Source of the DNA: Silene latifolia
Taxonomy: Eukaryota; Streptophyta; Magnoliopsida; Caryophyllales; Caryophyllaceae
Assembly (NCBI RefSeq): GCF_048544455.1
Contig: NC_133526.1
Location: 6,278,001-6,342,000, forward strand
Direction: 5' to 3'
DNA: 64,000 nucleotides
Numbering within the stretch: position 1 is the stretch's first letter; each line of letters opens with the position of its first letter. The notes below the pieces were generated by a model. It saw only the letters and a program-made list of their open reading frames with translations, did not search any database and was not told the DNA's origin. Made by a program: the position numbers and the translations under genes. Of this stretch, positions 1-12,300 are shown in pieces.

Positions 1-1584
1 AGTGTATGTTTCCCTAAAAAAAATCATGGTAGCATCAAACTTATAGGACAATGACGCCGTCGTCGTAAAAATGATAGTGAGTAAAAGTTATTTTCAATGA
101 GATTATATAAGCTTGACGCTTTACAATCACACATTTGAGTAGAACACTTTACACCAAAAATTGTGTAATAATAAATCATGTAAAATTCTATAAATGAGTA
201 TTATAACACTGGTAATCGTTGGAATGTTAGAAAGCGTTTTTAGAGTAACTCTCACATACGCGTAAAACCACCCAACCCTGACCAGGGCCACCAACCCCGA
301 TTGGGGACGTAACAACTTACTTCGACCAAATGCATACAAATAAGTAGAGCAAGGATGCCCCGGTAGGGGCCACTTAGCCCCGATCGAGGTCGTGACTATT
401 TACACTCGGATGCAAAAACTTTTGTATACAAATCCATCTAAGTGTTATGTAATATGTCCCTGAACATCAAACCCGGATAGGGGATGATAAAAACTCCGCC
501 AACACTTATAAGTAAATATCCACTTAGAAGTCTTTAATGGAGCACATGACAAAAGTCATTTATCATAAATATATCCACATAATTACGAACCCAATATTCA
601 ATTATATTGTTGGCGCAGTTTACTGCATAGGGAAAATCTGAACAAAGATAAATGTACTCTTGCTTAAGATCCGAGCTGAAATGATAGAAATAGTTATCAT
701 GTCGATTTTCAATTATGTAATTGTCCTCTTGCTACCGGAGATAGTTGGCATGAGCTTTCACTGGCCAGACAGTGACCGCTTATTTGTAGACGACAATGTA
801 TTTCGACCGTTAGTGTCGGTCAAGGCAGTTATATTTATTCAATCTTAGTAGCTTACTAGTTTAGTATTCACATTGAAGAAGATTGTCTATATTATGTTCT
901 TTCTGTATTCACTCTAAAATCCAAATCGAATCGGAATCAAGACTACTGTTGTTGACATTGTGTACAGTTTGTGTGCGAAGAAAACTCGTAGGTTTGTATT
1001 TTTGTTACTACTCATTTCCCACAATATAATGCCAAAACGAGAAATCTATTGCTGAAAATATCGGCGGTACGCTATATTCACGCTTACTCTCCTACTCCGG
1101 CTTTACGGATCCTTTATCCCACCGTTGTGTCCCATCTTATTTGCCATTATTTCGACTTTTGACAGATGGAGTATGACTTAAGGGATGACCCTTAAGCGTA
1201 AAAAAAATTGTCTGAAGAAATTAGTATGAGACACAAAAATGGGACAAGAATCCGCTGATTGCTATTGTTAGTTACAAACTTTTACCGTAGAGACATTATT
1301 GAAGTATTGACCAACATGATGAAATGTCATGGATTTAAAGCCCAACTTGAACACGAATGTTTGTTTGAATTATAATTCTCTAGATGTCATCTCAACGTAT
1401 AAATGCAATAAATACATCATATTCGTGGTGCATTGAATTAACGAACATTTTACAGTATTATAGTTAGATATAGTCGTAATTTAGAAATAGGATTCAGAAT
1501 AATTTGAACTCGAATATTTTCAAACTTTGAACATCTATACTAACGCATATTTCTTAAGCACAAATTCTTATACAAATACTATCT
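1..1584. other. intergenic, nothing recognised
   Basis: AT-rich sequence without a convincing gene. The short open frames lack known motifs and codon structure. I see no RNA gene or clear transposon end before about 1585. Confidence 0.6.
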
Positions 1585-1821
1585 TACAACCAGTTGTATA
1601 CTAGTATTATACAACCGTCTTAAAGTTGTTGAGCTCTTATACAAAGTTGTTGAGCTATTTTACAAGTTATTGAGCTATTTTAAGAAACAATTGAGCTTAA
1701 TAATTATTTTGTTAAACTCAATAACTTTGTATCATAACTCGATAATTTTGTTAGTAGTGCTCGACAACTTTATAACAAAGCTCAATTACATTAAATAAGT
1801 TGTTCATACAACCCGTTGTAT
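1585..1821. mobile_element. MITE, ACAACC-GGTTGT family
   Basis: Both ends carry the palindrome-like motif ACAACC(A/C)GTTGTAT (about 1586-1600 and 1809-1821). The interior is built from repeated GTTGAGCT / AGCTCAA words in inverted order, so the strand could fold into a long hairpin. Related copies lie at 37609-37833, 56974-57212 and, more diverged, 41125-41490. It has no coding capacity, and the superfamily is not assigned because I could not fix a target-site duplication. Confidence 0.6.
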
Positions 1822-2059
1822 GATACATTAACTGAAATTCTTAAGATAAATCATTGTAAGTTTTGCAAGTCATTTCTATGACGCTCTCTAAACAAAAATT
1901 TACGGACTACTCATTTTACTTGTTCTTTTTACATCTTTGATATCATGTAAGTAAATTTTCACAATTTTCATTTGGGATTAAAATAAAATAAAGTGAGTTT
2001 AACCACTCTCAAAAAAAATAATCCAAATAGACTTTTTAAATTAAAGAACTCTACATTTT

Positions 2060-2998
2060 AACTTACTATGGGTGTCTTTGGTTTGGGCTGCTGCGTTTTT
2101 GTGAAGTCACGGTTGTCTCCGCCACCGTTTTCGTTTGGAGTGAGGTCTGTTTTTGAGGGTTACTTTTTTCTATGTTGAGACTGGTTGGAGAAGGTAGGGT
2201 CTGGTGGTGATGGTGGTTGTGTCGGTTGCGGTGGTTCCCCCTTTTTCTAATGCGTAATCAATGTCTTTGTCTTTTATTTATTCAAATAATAACCTTCTTT
2301 TGGTTGAGGGTGTCTTGTCCCTCAGCCATTCGGGGACTAGTTTGTCATCTTATTAGGGAGTCAAAAACAACAAATGTAATTTTACGTTCGGCTGGTGTTG
2401 GGTCCATCTCTTTCTGGCTTTTTGAGATGGTTTTGGTTAGGGGTCTGTGCAAGTTGCTTACTTTATTGCTGGTTACATCCTTTCTCGCTTTTCTAGGCTA
2501 CGAGTTTCTTGTCTATTGGGATTGTCCTCTAAAGTGCAGGAGTTTTTGCTCCTTTGGAGACAGATTTTGGTCTGCTTTCCGCCTTTTCCTTCTACGTCCT
2601 AGTGACGTAAGTGCACTTTGTGCTTTCCTGATGGTTCAAGCTACTCGTTGGTCTTCAGATGCCCTTTTTCATAGCCAAGGGGATGAATCTCCGAGACACA
2701 TTTTTGTGTCTTGTTGCGAGTATTTCCCGGCTTTGTCTCATTAAGATGAGTAAAGGTATGATCGACCATTTGCCGCTCTAGCCCTTCAAGGATGATGGGG
2801 ATGTTGAAGATCTACTTTGTGTGCAGACAGTCGTACGCCATCAACACTCTTATGTTAGCGGATGTAGCTACTATGTGGTTTTTGCTTATGGTGGTATTCC
2901 TATAATAAGTGCATTTGACCAAATGAGTCAAATGCCATTTGTATAAACCTAGTTAGGTATATCTTTATTTACAGCTGCAAAAAAAAAAAACTTACTAT
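2060..2998 (+). mobile_element. retroposon with poly-A tail and 10-bp TSD
   Basis: The direct repeat AACTTACTAT stands at 2060-2069 and at 2989-2998, immediately after a poly-A run. The 919 bp between is therefore a target-primed retroposed copy. It is somewhat more GC-rich than its surroundings and holds a 175-codon frame (2217-2744) with no motif I recognise. The most likely source is the 5'-truncated 3' end of an L1-type LINE. A processed cellular transcript or a large SINE is possible. Confidence 0.65.
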
Positions 2999-4700
2999 AA
3001 ACACCCTTTTATCGTGATATGTCTGATGTCTATAATAAACTAATCAGAATTGTCACGCAATTCAATATACCTATTCGGATCCGCAATTAAAACACAATCC
3101 ATGTGAACACAATCTACATCACAACTTACTAATCATATTTAAAACTTGAAAAAATATGAATAATAATGATTTGGCTTATAGCTCCAAAATGTTGAAAAGA
3201 TTAGTCAGGATGACATATAGATGAGGTAAGCATAGTAGTTGGTCACTTGGTCATACGGTATTAAATTAGGAAATACGTAAATACTTTATGTAATAAATAT
3301 GTGGGTCCACGTCATCCATGAATTCATGATCCCACCCAAATATACGCACACGCTTCTTCCAACTCATTTACCACAAAATCTCATGAAAACGGGCGATATT
3401 TGTCATAAACTTATGACGGATACCGTTTTCTCTCGCAAAATACCCATGAGAGGTGAATGGGGAGCACATGGGGTGCCCCACCTTGTCCTCTCTCCCTTTT
3501 TGTAAGAGGTCTTCAGCTTGTGACGGGATTAGCCCATCACAGTTAGAGTAGGATCCACGGTTTCATTTTCGTATCGCATCTTCTGTTTTATTGACTTAAT
3601 TTACTAATATCTCACCCTTTTATGATATCTAAATATTACGAATTGTTTAATTTTAACGTTTAATGTTTATATTTCAAATGGAGAAATATTAGAACACAGA
3701 ATGGATTATGAAAATAGGACCGAAAATTCGGATTGTATTCTACATTTCTACCTAATAAACCAACTCCCCTATATAAATAATTTCCTTTCACACTCGCCGC
3801 TTTTTTTATTATTAAATTCATTATTATAGAGTATTACTCATTATTAGTTGTTTTCATTTTTGTTATTGACTTTTAATCATACCAAATCAATTTTCCCACA
3901 TGTATTTGTGTTTAAAATATCTTGAGAGGTATTTTCTTATAACATACACTTTAGATTAGTTTGACTTCGAATTTGTCATTGTATATGATTATGTTAAAAT
4001 AAAGTAAAAAAGTTATTGATATAGTTTTTCTAATGTAAAAGGAGGTACTGGGGAGATTTTTATGCTAATGATTGATATAGTTTTAACTAACTAAGCCAAA
4101 CGAATTACGCATATTGGATTTTATTAGTGGGTTCGCAATCTACATACATATATAAGTAAATATTTTCACGTTTCACTCATAAGAAATTGAAAAATGAAAT
4201 CATTATAAATTTATTAAGTACCATTTTAATGAAAGAATCATGAGAATATGTTACATAAGTTTTAATTTCGTGCCTTTAATGTACACGTTCAAAAATCTGG
4301 ACTTGTCTGCAAAAGCAATCTCGTCAGGCTATATATTCTAGATTTCTAACTCGTCACCTTATAAAAAGAGTGATTGACCTGATATATATAATTCACATAC
4401 TGTCACATATACTTAAAAATTCATCCTATATACCCAAAGATATCGACTGTGGATTTCCTCGTGGTAAAAAAATCCGTACTTATTTCATTCATTAATTATA
4501 GGGTCAACATATTTTAAGTCCCAACTAATCTAAAAAAGCCTTTGGAACTAGGAAGTTTATTGTGATTAGTTCTTTATGTCATGCACATGTAATTTGGTCC
4601 CTACATTATCACAAAAAACAACTCAAAATCTTCTAGAAATCCCACAAAATAGAACATTAAAATTTGGAAACATTCTTGTTTCTTCCATTCTTGTCACCTC
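2999..4700. other. intergenic, nothing recognised
   Basis: AT-rich DNA with no supported gene, RNA or transposon boundary. The last few hundred bases are presumably the promoter region of the pirin gene. Confidence 0.6.
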
Positions 4701-4709
4701 ACATAACCA

Positions 4710-4717
4710 TATATAAA
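4710..4717 (+). promoter_or_regulatory. TATA box of the pirin gene
   Basis: TATATAAA lies 66 bases before the first in-frame ATG at 4783. Start sites about 30 bases downstream would leave a 5' leader of roughly 40 bases, normal for a plant TATA gene. Confidence 0.7.
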
Positions 4718-4782
4718 CAACCAACCCATAACACACAATTCATAAACCCTTACACCAAAAAAAACAACTCATATTATTTTGA

Positions 4783-6921
4783 ATGAGAGCTGGAATTTTA
4801 ATTAACAGTTTTACACAAAATCTTTTTAATCTACAAAAATCATCACCTAAAAATAAATTAATATTTGGTAATTACTCCAATTTCAAAAGAATTATTACAA
4901 GCATGTCTGCATCTCAAATTAATTGTGAATTTAACAATCCTAGATTGGTTGCCAAGAAATTTTTGGCTGAATCTCAACGTGAAGGTGATGGTGCTACCGT
5001 TCGTCGTAGCATTGGAAGGTATGTATTCCTGTCGCATAATAAAGTAAACGTAAATTATTCACTGGAACGACAAAATGGGCAAAATTTAACGAATGCATAG
5101 AGAAACTGAATCGTCATTTCTGTCTACGTCATTGTTTGTTGCCCATTTACTATAGGTGGATAGGCGTCTAATTTTTACGAGTTGACGTTACAAAGGGGTC
5201 ATCAAATAGTCATTATTTTTATTTTATACACGGTTGTCGACGGTAGACACCTGTTCACACCGAAAAGAAAAGAAAATTATGACTTTTTAGATTAATTTTC
5301 TAATGATGGTAATAAATTTGATATAATCAACATAATTATGGAAATAAATTCAAATGTTATTTCATGTTTTTATGAAATTAAATATAATAAAAATTGGATT
5401 TTGGTGAAATGCAGGCCTGGATTAAAGAATTTTGATCCCTTTCTAATGTTGGATGAATTTTCAGGTAATTTTTAATGCAACAGTTCATCAATTTTAGCAA
5501 AGATATTGTTTTTACGTGGGTAATTACTCATTTTTTATATTATTTTTTATTATTACTGCAGTTTCGAAACCAGCTGGATTTCCTGATCATCCTCACAGAG
5601 GTTTCGAAACTGTTACCTACATGCTGGAGGTAAATATAACTTTTCTAAGTAATTCTTTTATATGTCGAATATTTCGAGGAAATTGATCGAAATTTGAAAC
5701 TTTGTATTGTCTCTGAAAATATATGAGTAAATAAATATTCAAAACATATACGCTTTAAACATTTTAGTTACTTTGAGTTTTCCAATTGTCTTTTTAAGGA
5801 ATGACTTTAAAATTGTAAACGTCACTTCGAAAAAAGGAAAAAATATCATATGTTAAAAAGCGAATAACTTTTTTAATTCATATTCCGAGTCAAACATAAA
5901 TTTCATGCGAGTAATATGTTACAATATCAATCATTGAATTTTTCGGAGCTAGCTTTGTATGAGACCATTGTATCAGCATAGGAATAAAGTCATGAATCCT
6001 GTTGTTAATACGACTTTACAAGGGTCTAACATAAAATGAGACGGTTTTATAAGTGTTATTTAATCGATTTTTTTGGTTGAGCAGGGAGCATTTGCACATC
6101 AAGATTTTTCAGGACACAAGGATGTAATAAAAACTGGGGATGTACAAGTAATAACAAATATGTTCTGTTTAAAACCGTCTTACTTTAAGTATGGTGTTTG
6201 AAAGACTAAATCAAAGGGGTTTGAATTGTTATTTTTTGTAGTGGATGACAGCAGGAAGAGGAATAGTCCACTCTGAAATGCCTGTTGGAGATGGAGTCAA
6301 CAAAGGATTACAACTTTGGATCAATTTATCATCTAAGGATAAAATGTATGTTTCGACAATTTTCATTTTGGGTCATCTGTGAATACGTTTTGTATATCCG
6401 AGGTTCAATTACTAAAAAGCACATTTTTTGGATTTAGGATTGAGCCAAATTACCAAGAATTGTTGAGGGAAGACATAGCAAGAGCAGAGAAAGACGGTGT
6501 GGAGGTACGAATAATTGCTGGGGAGTCGATGGGTGTTCAATCACCCGTTTACACCCGGACTCCAACAATGTACCTTGATTTCACACTTCAACCAGGGGCG
6601 GAATTCGCTCAACCTATACCCGATTCCTTTAATGCATTTGTCTACATTGTCGAGGGAGAAGGAGTATTCGGAGTGTCCAAGTCAAAACCAATTCCGGCTC
6701 ATCATTGTGTTGTTTTAGGCCCCGGGGATGGGCTATGTGTTTGGAATAAGTCATCTGATGTCCTGAGATTTGTCCTAATTGCCGGTCAGCCGATAAACGA
6801 GCCGATTGTGCAATATGGTCCATTTGTGATGAACACACAAGCTGAAATTGAGAAGACTTTTGAAGACTATCAACTTTGCAAGAATGGGTTTGAAATGGCT
6901 AAGTATTGGAGGTCCCAATAA
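4783..6921 (+). CDS. pirin-like cupin protein, six exons
   Basis: Exons 4783-5018, 5415-5464, 5562-5629, 6085-6147, 6242-6345 and 6438-6921 all have GT-AG borders and join to 1,005 nt (334 aa). The product is a bicupin of the pirin family, iron-binding proteins linked to transcription co-regulation or quercetinase activity; in Arabidopsis PRN1 binds the G-protein alpha subunit. The N-terminal cupin keeps the metal ligands: H105 and H107 in [10 protein letters not shown], and H149 and E151 in [10 protein letters not shown]. The second cupin is in exon 6. Two starts are possible: ATG 4783, which adds 40 residues with six Arg/Lys and no Asp/Glu (organelle-targeting-like), or ATG 4903 (MSASQ..., 294 aa), the usual pirin length. 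The TATA position favours translation from 4783. The gene looks intact. Confidence 0.93.
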
Positions 6922-6988
6922 TAATGATGACAAAATTAAGATTAATTAAAATGTTTATTTTATCTGTTTTATTTTCTTTAATTTGGAT

Positions 6989-6994
6989 AATAAA
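6989..6994 (+). terminator. polyadenylation signal of the pirin gene
   Basis: AATAAA lies 68 bases after the stop codon in T-rich sequence, a plausible near-upstream element for 3' end formation. The rest of 6922-7281 shows nothing else. Confidence 0.5.
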
Positions 6995-7281
6995 GAACAA
7001 AAATTGGTTGGCACTAATGTTGTCTATTCAATTTCTAGTATATTAAGTAATATGATCAATGATTGATTATTTGTTTTCATATTCAATTTTGCAAGTTTTA
7101 AGATGTAGTATGAATGCCTTGACCTCTACACATTCTCAGTTTCCACTTGATCTCCATTACTCATTTTTTATATGTTTTTTTCCTTGGTGCGAAAGGACTG
7201 ACAAATGTAAGATAATACGTGTTTCACATTATGAATATTATCGATTATAACTTTGCCGAATAAGCGATTTGATATTTAATA

Positions 7282-7523
7282 CTCCCTCCATATCAGACCA
7301 ATGGTAACATTGACTTTTTGACACTATTCACGGTCGTAGTCAATCTTCGATATTATTCTTAATCTATAAGACAAAATATAGTCATGTAAGATTTTGTTTG
7401 ATTTATCGTATATCAAATTTTTATAATTTTTAATAATGTGTAACTAAAGATTTTGCGTTGTAAAACGTGTATCGACAAGTGTGAAAAAGTCAATGTTACT
7501 AACTTACTATGGTATTGAGGGAT
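7282..7523. mobile_element. Stowaway-type MITE
   Basis: It starts CTCCCTCCATATCAG after TA and ends with the imperfect complement GGTATTGAGGGAT before TA. The subterminal words GTAACATTGACTTTTT and AAAAAGTCAATGTTAC are inverted repeats. The 242-bp length, TA target site and CTCCCTC ends are typical of Tc1/mariner-derived Stowaway elements. Confidence 0.75.
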
Positions 7524-9392
7524 TACTCCTTACTTTGTGTGTGTCATGTTGCCCAACACCATTCATTGAAAAAAATCTTTGACTGTGAAAAAGTAGTGTT
7601 AGGACTTGCAAATGATTACTTCATTCATTTTTTTTAGTAGTGAAGTTGTCACTTCTGAAGATAAGCTAATGATAATTGGCCAATTTTATAAAAGTTAAAA
7701 TGCTTTTACTCGTAAAGAAATGATATCGTTATGTTACTTTTGTTTCATTTATATTCCCGAGTTTTTTCTATTGTCCATCCTAAGTTAAATACTTCGTATC
7801 ATATGAAGTGTAATTAGCGTTTGTATTTGTGGACTTTTCAAGACTATGTGTAACAATTATATTTTGAATTAAAACTCAAATATGACTTATAGCGTAATCT
7901 GAAAAACAAAAAAAGATGGAGGAATTACGTGGTAGATTGATAGTATGGAATGATTTGAAAGATACGGGTCAAGGAGCAACCAAACAAGCCCTTTGCCTAA
8001 TCAAAAGGCGGTTTTTTTTTAGTTTGTGTAGGGAGACACAAGATCAATATCATACCGTAGTACAAACAAGGAGTATTCGGATTACCACCTAATTAATTTA
8101 AATTGTACTCTTTTTTAGTGTACATTTTGAGAAGTGGTGATGGTTGACCATGGTAAAGTTACCTTTTTAGGAATAATGCACCAAGCAAAGCATGTATCAA
8201 CCCTCTAAGTGGTTAAAATGGTTGAAGCACTATGAACAATGGGAAACCATGACAAATTAAGGATACCATTTACATTTAGTAAGTGGAAGTGCAAAACTGT
8301 TGCAAATTGTTTAAGGAATAGCAAATTCTTGTTCTATCTACCTATACTAAATTAATATTTTACCTGTTTTATTCTTAAAACGGTTGATATAATGTCTTAA
8401 GGGACACTAATTGTTTGAAATTAAGTGATGGTTGACCATGGTAAAGTTACCTTTTAGGGTAGTATGCACCAAGAAGCATGTATGAATTAAGTGGTTCAAT
8501 GGGTTGAAGCACTATGAACAATGGGAAACTATTGTGAATTAAGGATACCATTTACATTTAGTAAGTGGAATTGGAAGACTATTGCCAAATGCATACTTTA
8601 TACAAGTGCTCAACCCATTTGCCTTAACTATATCAAACCTCATAAATTTTAAATGTGAAAATCTAAGTACTACAAAAGTACTCTATTGACTTTATTTATC
8701 CAATGATTAAAGAACTCTTTATAAATGTGATTTGCTCACATTTGCATCAATAAATTTAGGAAGATAACCTAAAAGGCTGGACCTTCAAAAACCATTGCGG
8801 GTGGTAAGGTTTGAACACGCGACTTTTTTTCCTCCGTCTCATTTACATTGTTTTCATCTTTGTTGATTATCGAAACAAAGAGAGTACACAATGGACTTTC
8901 CTTGTTAACCTATAATAGCATTTGCATTTGTTTTCTTTTTCGGTACCAAACATAACTCCATTGGATTATGTCATTGTTATACACAGGGAAAAGACTTCAC
9001 CAGACACCAGTTCACAATTTCAGCAAAAGAAGGCCTATATTACATTGAAATGCTGATATTTCCGGTATTACATGATCCTGAATGATTTCGATACTGGAAA
9101 ATTTAAGCCATCGAAGCTACCTACAATCATACATTACTACTTCCTCTCAAGACATAAGATTTCCTAGATACATCAGAATACATGCAATACATATTACTAT
9201 TCTAAGTTACTCCAACTCAGTTCAAAAGGTAAAGACACAGGTGCGTACCCAAGTGTAGGCAGTTATGATATGAAAAATTAACAAGCTTTCGGTCTAAAAA
9301 TGAAGTGTGAAGTGTCATACCAATGTCCAAGGGCCGAGTGTCAGATGCGGGTACATGAGCTCATATGAAGTGTTGAGGTAGTTAGGATATAG
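7524..9392. other. intergenic with a ~285-bp tandem duplication
   Basis: The block 8133-8300 recurs at about 8418-8590. Shared words include GTGATGGTTGACCATGG, GAAGCACTATGAACAATGGG and ATACCATTTACATTTAGTAA. Identity is high but with small gaps, so the duplication is not very recent. No gene is visible. The part nearest 9393 is the 3' flank of the methyltransferase gene. Confidence 0.6.
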
Positions 9393-12300
9393 TCATGTGA
9401 GTTGAGCATTGTCAACAAAGAGCACTTTCTGAGGGTGGAATGGTCCATGCTCACTATGGGAAAGCTGGCTCTTCCATCCCATTATTTCCATTATATCTTT
9501 CACTTTTATAATGACATCTACATGATCTCTCACAATTACAGCACCATGAGGTCTCAGTATCCTGTACATCTCCAACAGTATATCAAGAGCATCACACCTG
9601 TCAAAACACTAAGCTTAGTTTCGTTCTAGAATGACAATGACGGTGACTGAGACTGTAGTCATGGAGTTAGGAATTGAAATACTCACTTTCTCATGTACAT
9701 ACTAAATACACCATCAGCATGTATGAGGTCATACGTACGAGGGTACGTTGAGAAGGCTTCGCACCTGTGATAGTCAGGACGTTAGTGTAACATCAAACAG
9801 TTTTCCTCTCATTTTACGTTTTTTCATTTTCGTGTATGAATAGGATGGCGAAATTTCAAAGATTGCATGATAATTGCATGTCAACATCCAATATGAAATG
9901 AATGTAACATATGTCACTGAGGTGGTATCAGACTGGTTTGTGACAACCGGTTGTGAAATCAATACTAAAACCGATATTTAATAACGAGATTAAGCACCAT
10001 GGATCATACCAGTTCATGTAAGTCCCGATAAGGCCACGTTCATATATAACGCCCAGAGTGTTATTTTCCGAGTCAAATGGAACAACATTCATGACCCAGA
10101 CAGGGTAAGCAGACATTGCAGAAGCAAATCCTCCTAAGTCAGCATTCATGTCCATGATATTCCTATATCCACCATCGAAGAGGGAAGTGAGAACCCCTCC
10201 GTAGTGGTGAATTCTCCGTTTCCACAATCTATTATCTTCGTTAAAAGTTTTGGAGGTAATTACCCCAATCATTGAGTTTGGTATTCTTGGTGGCACAACA
10301 TTTAACCTTTTAGGCCATTTCTCAAGAATTCCCCCAGATGTATGTTTGATGTTTCTGACATGCGGAAGAGGAGTTATGCATGACTCCATCTTTTTATACC
10401 TGTGAGCAAAAGTTTTAACAAAAACGATCAAAAAATTGAGCTTCAGAGAGTTACTTTTCGACTAATGCTACAATGTGACTACAAATCCGGAAAACATGCT
10501 TTCATCAGCAAGGAGGGGATATAGACAACTACTATAAGATATAAGAAATCTAGAAATCGGTGTAGGCATCATAGCATTAAATCTCAATTTGAGGATTATC
10601 TAGAAATCGAAAGCCACAATTTCATTTTGGTCATTGCGCTAAACCGGCTGATATTTAACCCCTCAAGTCTCAGATTTATGTCATTTATCATGGGTGTCAC
10701 AATTTTCTCTCTATTTCTAGTATGCTACGGATGGTAAGACTTCCGGATCAAAGAATAGCGAGTCTTTGGCTTGGACTCGAATTCAGACAGATATCAGCTA
10801 ACCCAAGACAAACGGTAGATTAATTCGTTGGCAGTAATTAGTTTCTACTCCCTCTGTCCCGGTCATTTGTTGTCCTTTTCCATTTTGGGGTGTCTCAGTC
10901 ATTTGTTGTCCTTTCTATTTTAAGAATGAATTTGATGAGTAATTTGATCATTCCCACTCAATTCATTCCACTTGTCATTTAATAATTGGCCTCCTCCCCC
11001 TTCCTTGGTGTTTGTGCCAAAACCAAAGGACAAAAAATGACCGGGACGGAGGGAGTAGTTTCTACCTTAAGCTCCATAAATAGTTATAGAATGAAGTGGA
11101 AGAAAAGAACTCACCAAGCAAAGTCGGGGTCGTTTTCTCCACAGAATTTAAGAGATTTCAATTTCTTCAACTTCTTAGCACAAAGAACATGATTGGTTGG
11201 TTTTTGCCACACTGCAATAGCCCCTTTCTCTGCAACCTTTTTCCAGCACAATCTATTAGCAAGGTTTTCCAAGTCTGTTTGTTCTTTCTCTAAGTCACTA
11301 GCTGATCTCTCCCAACCCTTGAAACTAGTTCTCCAACTAATCGGTGGGCCAGATAATACCCAATAACCACCAGGACGAAGAACACGGTCGACTTCCAACA
11401 GATACAATCCATCTACAACAGCATTTGCCAAAGGTCACATAGCAATAAAGCATGATGTAAGAATCAGTAAAGAACAACAGCCGATCGATGTAAAGCAACC
11501 AAGGTCAAGTTACAGGTTGCTGCTCGGTACATTGTCTACATTCTGAGTCGTAGATATTACTCTATCCATCCCATTTATATTCGTTCCCCATTTGATTTTG
11601 GTGGTCAAACACATTGACCTTGACCAATAATTTCTCACAATATACAACTACTTTTTCAAAATGATAATACAAACATGGTTATTTTTGTAAATCGAATATA
11701 ACAAATTCTACGCCATTTTTGTACATATTTCGAGATGCTAATGGTCACAGTTGACATTGGGATGGATGTAGTATGGCGTACATGATAACAAGTCTCGGTA
11801 ATTAGCTATGATGTTCCTAGAACCACATTGAAGTTGATGTCCTAGCTAGCAGATATCCAAAGTCTACAGATTTAAACACCAGACAAGTACGGAGTATTTC
11901 AGAAGGGGGCACAAGTAGAACTATTAATGCACCTATATAAGCAAATGAGAAAGAATTACCATTATTAGTCCAGTTCACAAGACATCTAGCGCAATGAGCA
12001 AGGTCAAAAGACCGTGATGGAAATGGCAGTCTGTAGGTACTTAGGATTCCAAGCATTGCTGGAACACCTCTCTCTAATGCAAACTGCACCTGAGCTTCAT
12101 GTGTATCTAATGGTGCAACCGAAACTGTTAAGATGTTGTAATCCAACAACGCAGCTCCAAATGTCGCCACCTAAGATTAACAAGAAGGTTATAGTTGTCA
12201 AATTCCATCTTCTAATTAACTTTGACACAGACATTTCTTCAATAGCCTATCTAACCTTCCCCTTCACAAATGAAATGAAAAATCCTACACTTCAATAGTA

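Noticed and set aside
2217-2744. A 175-codon protein-coding gene
   Set aside because: No motif, no promoter, and it lies inside a retroposed copy with poly-A and target duplication.
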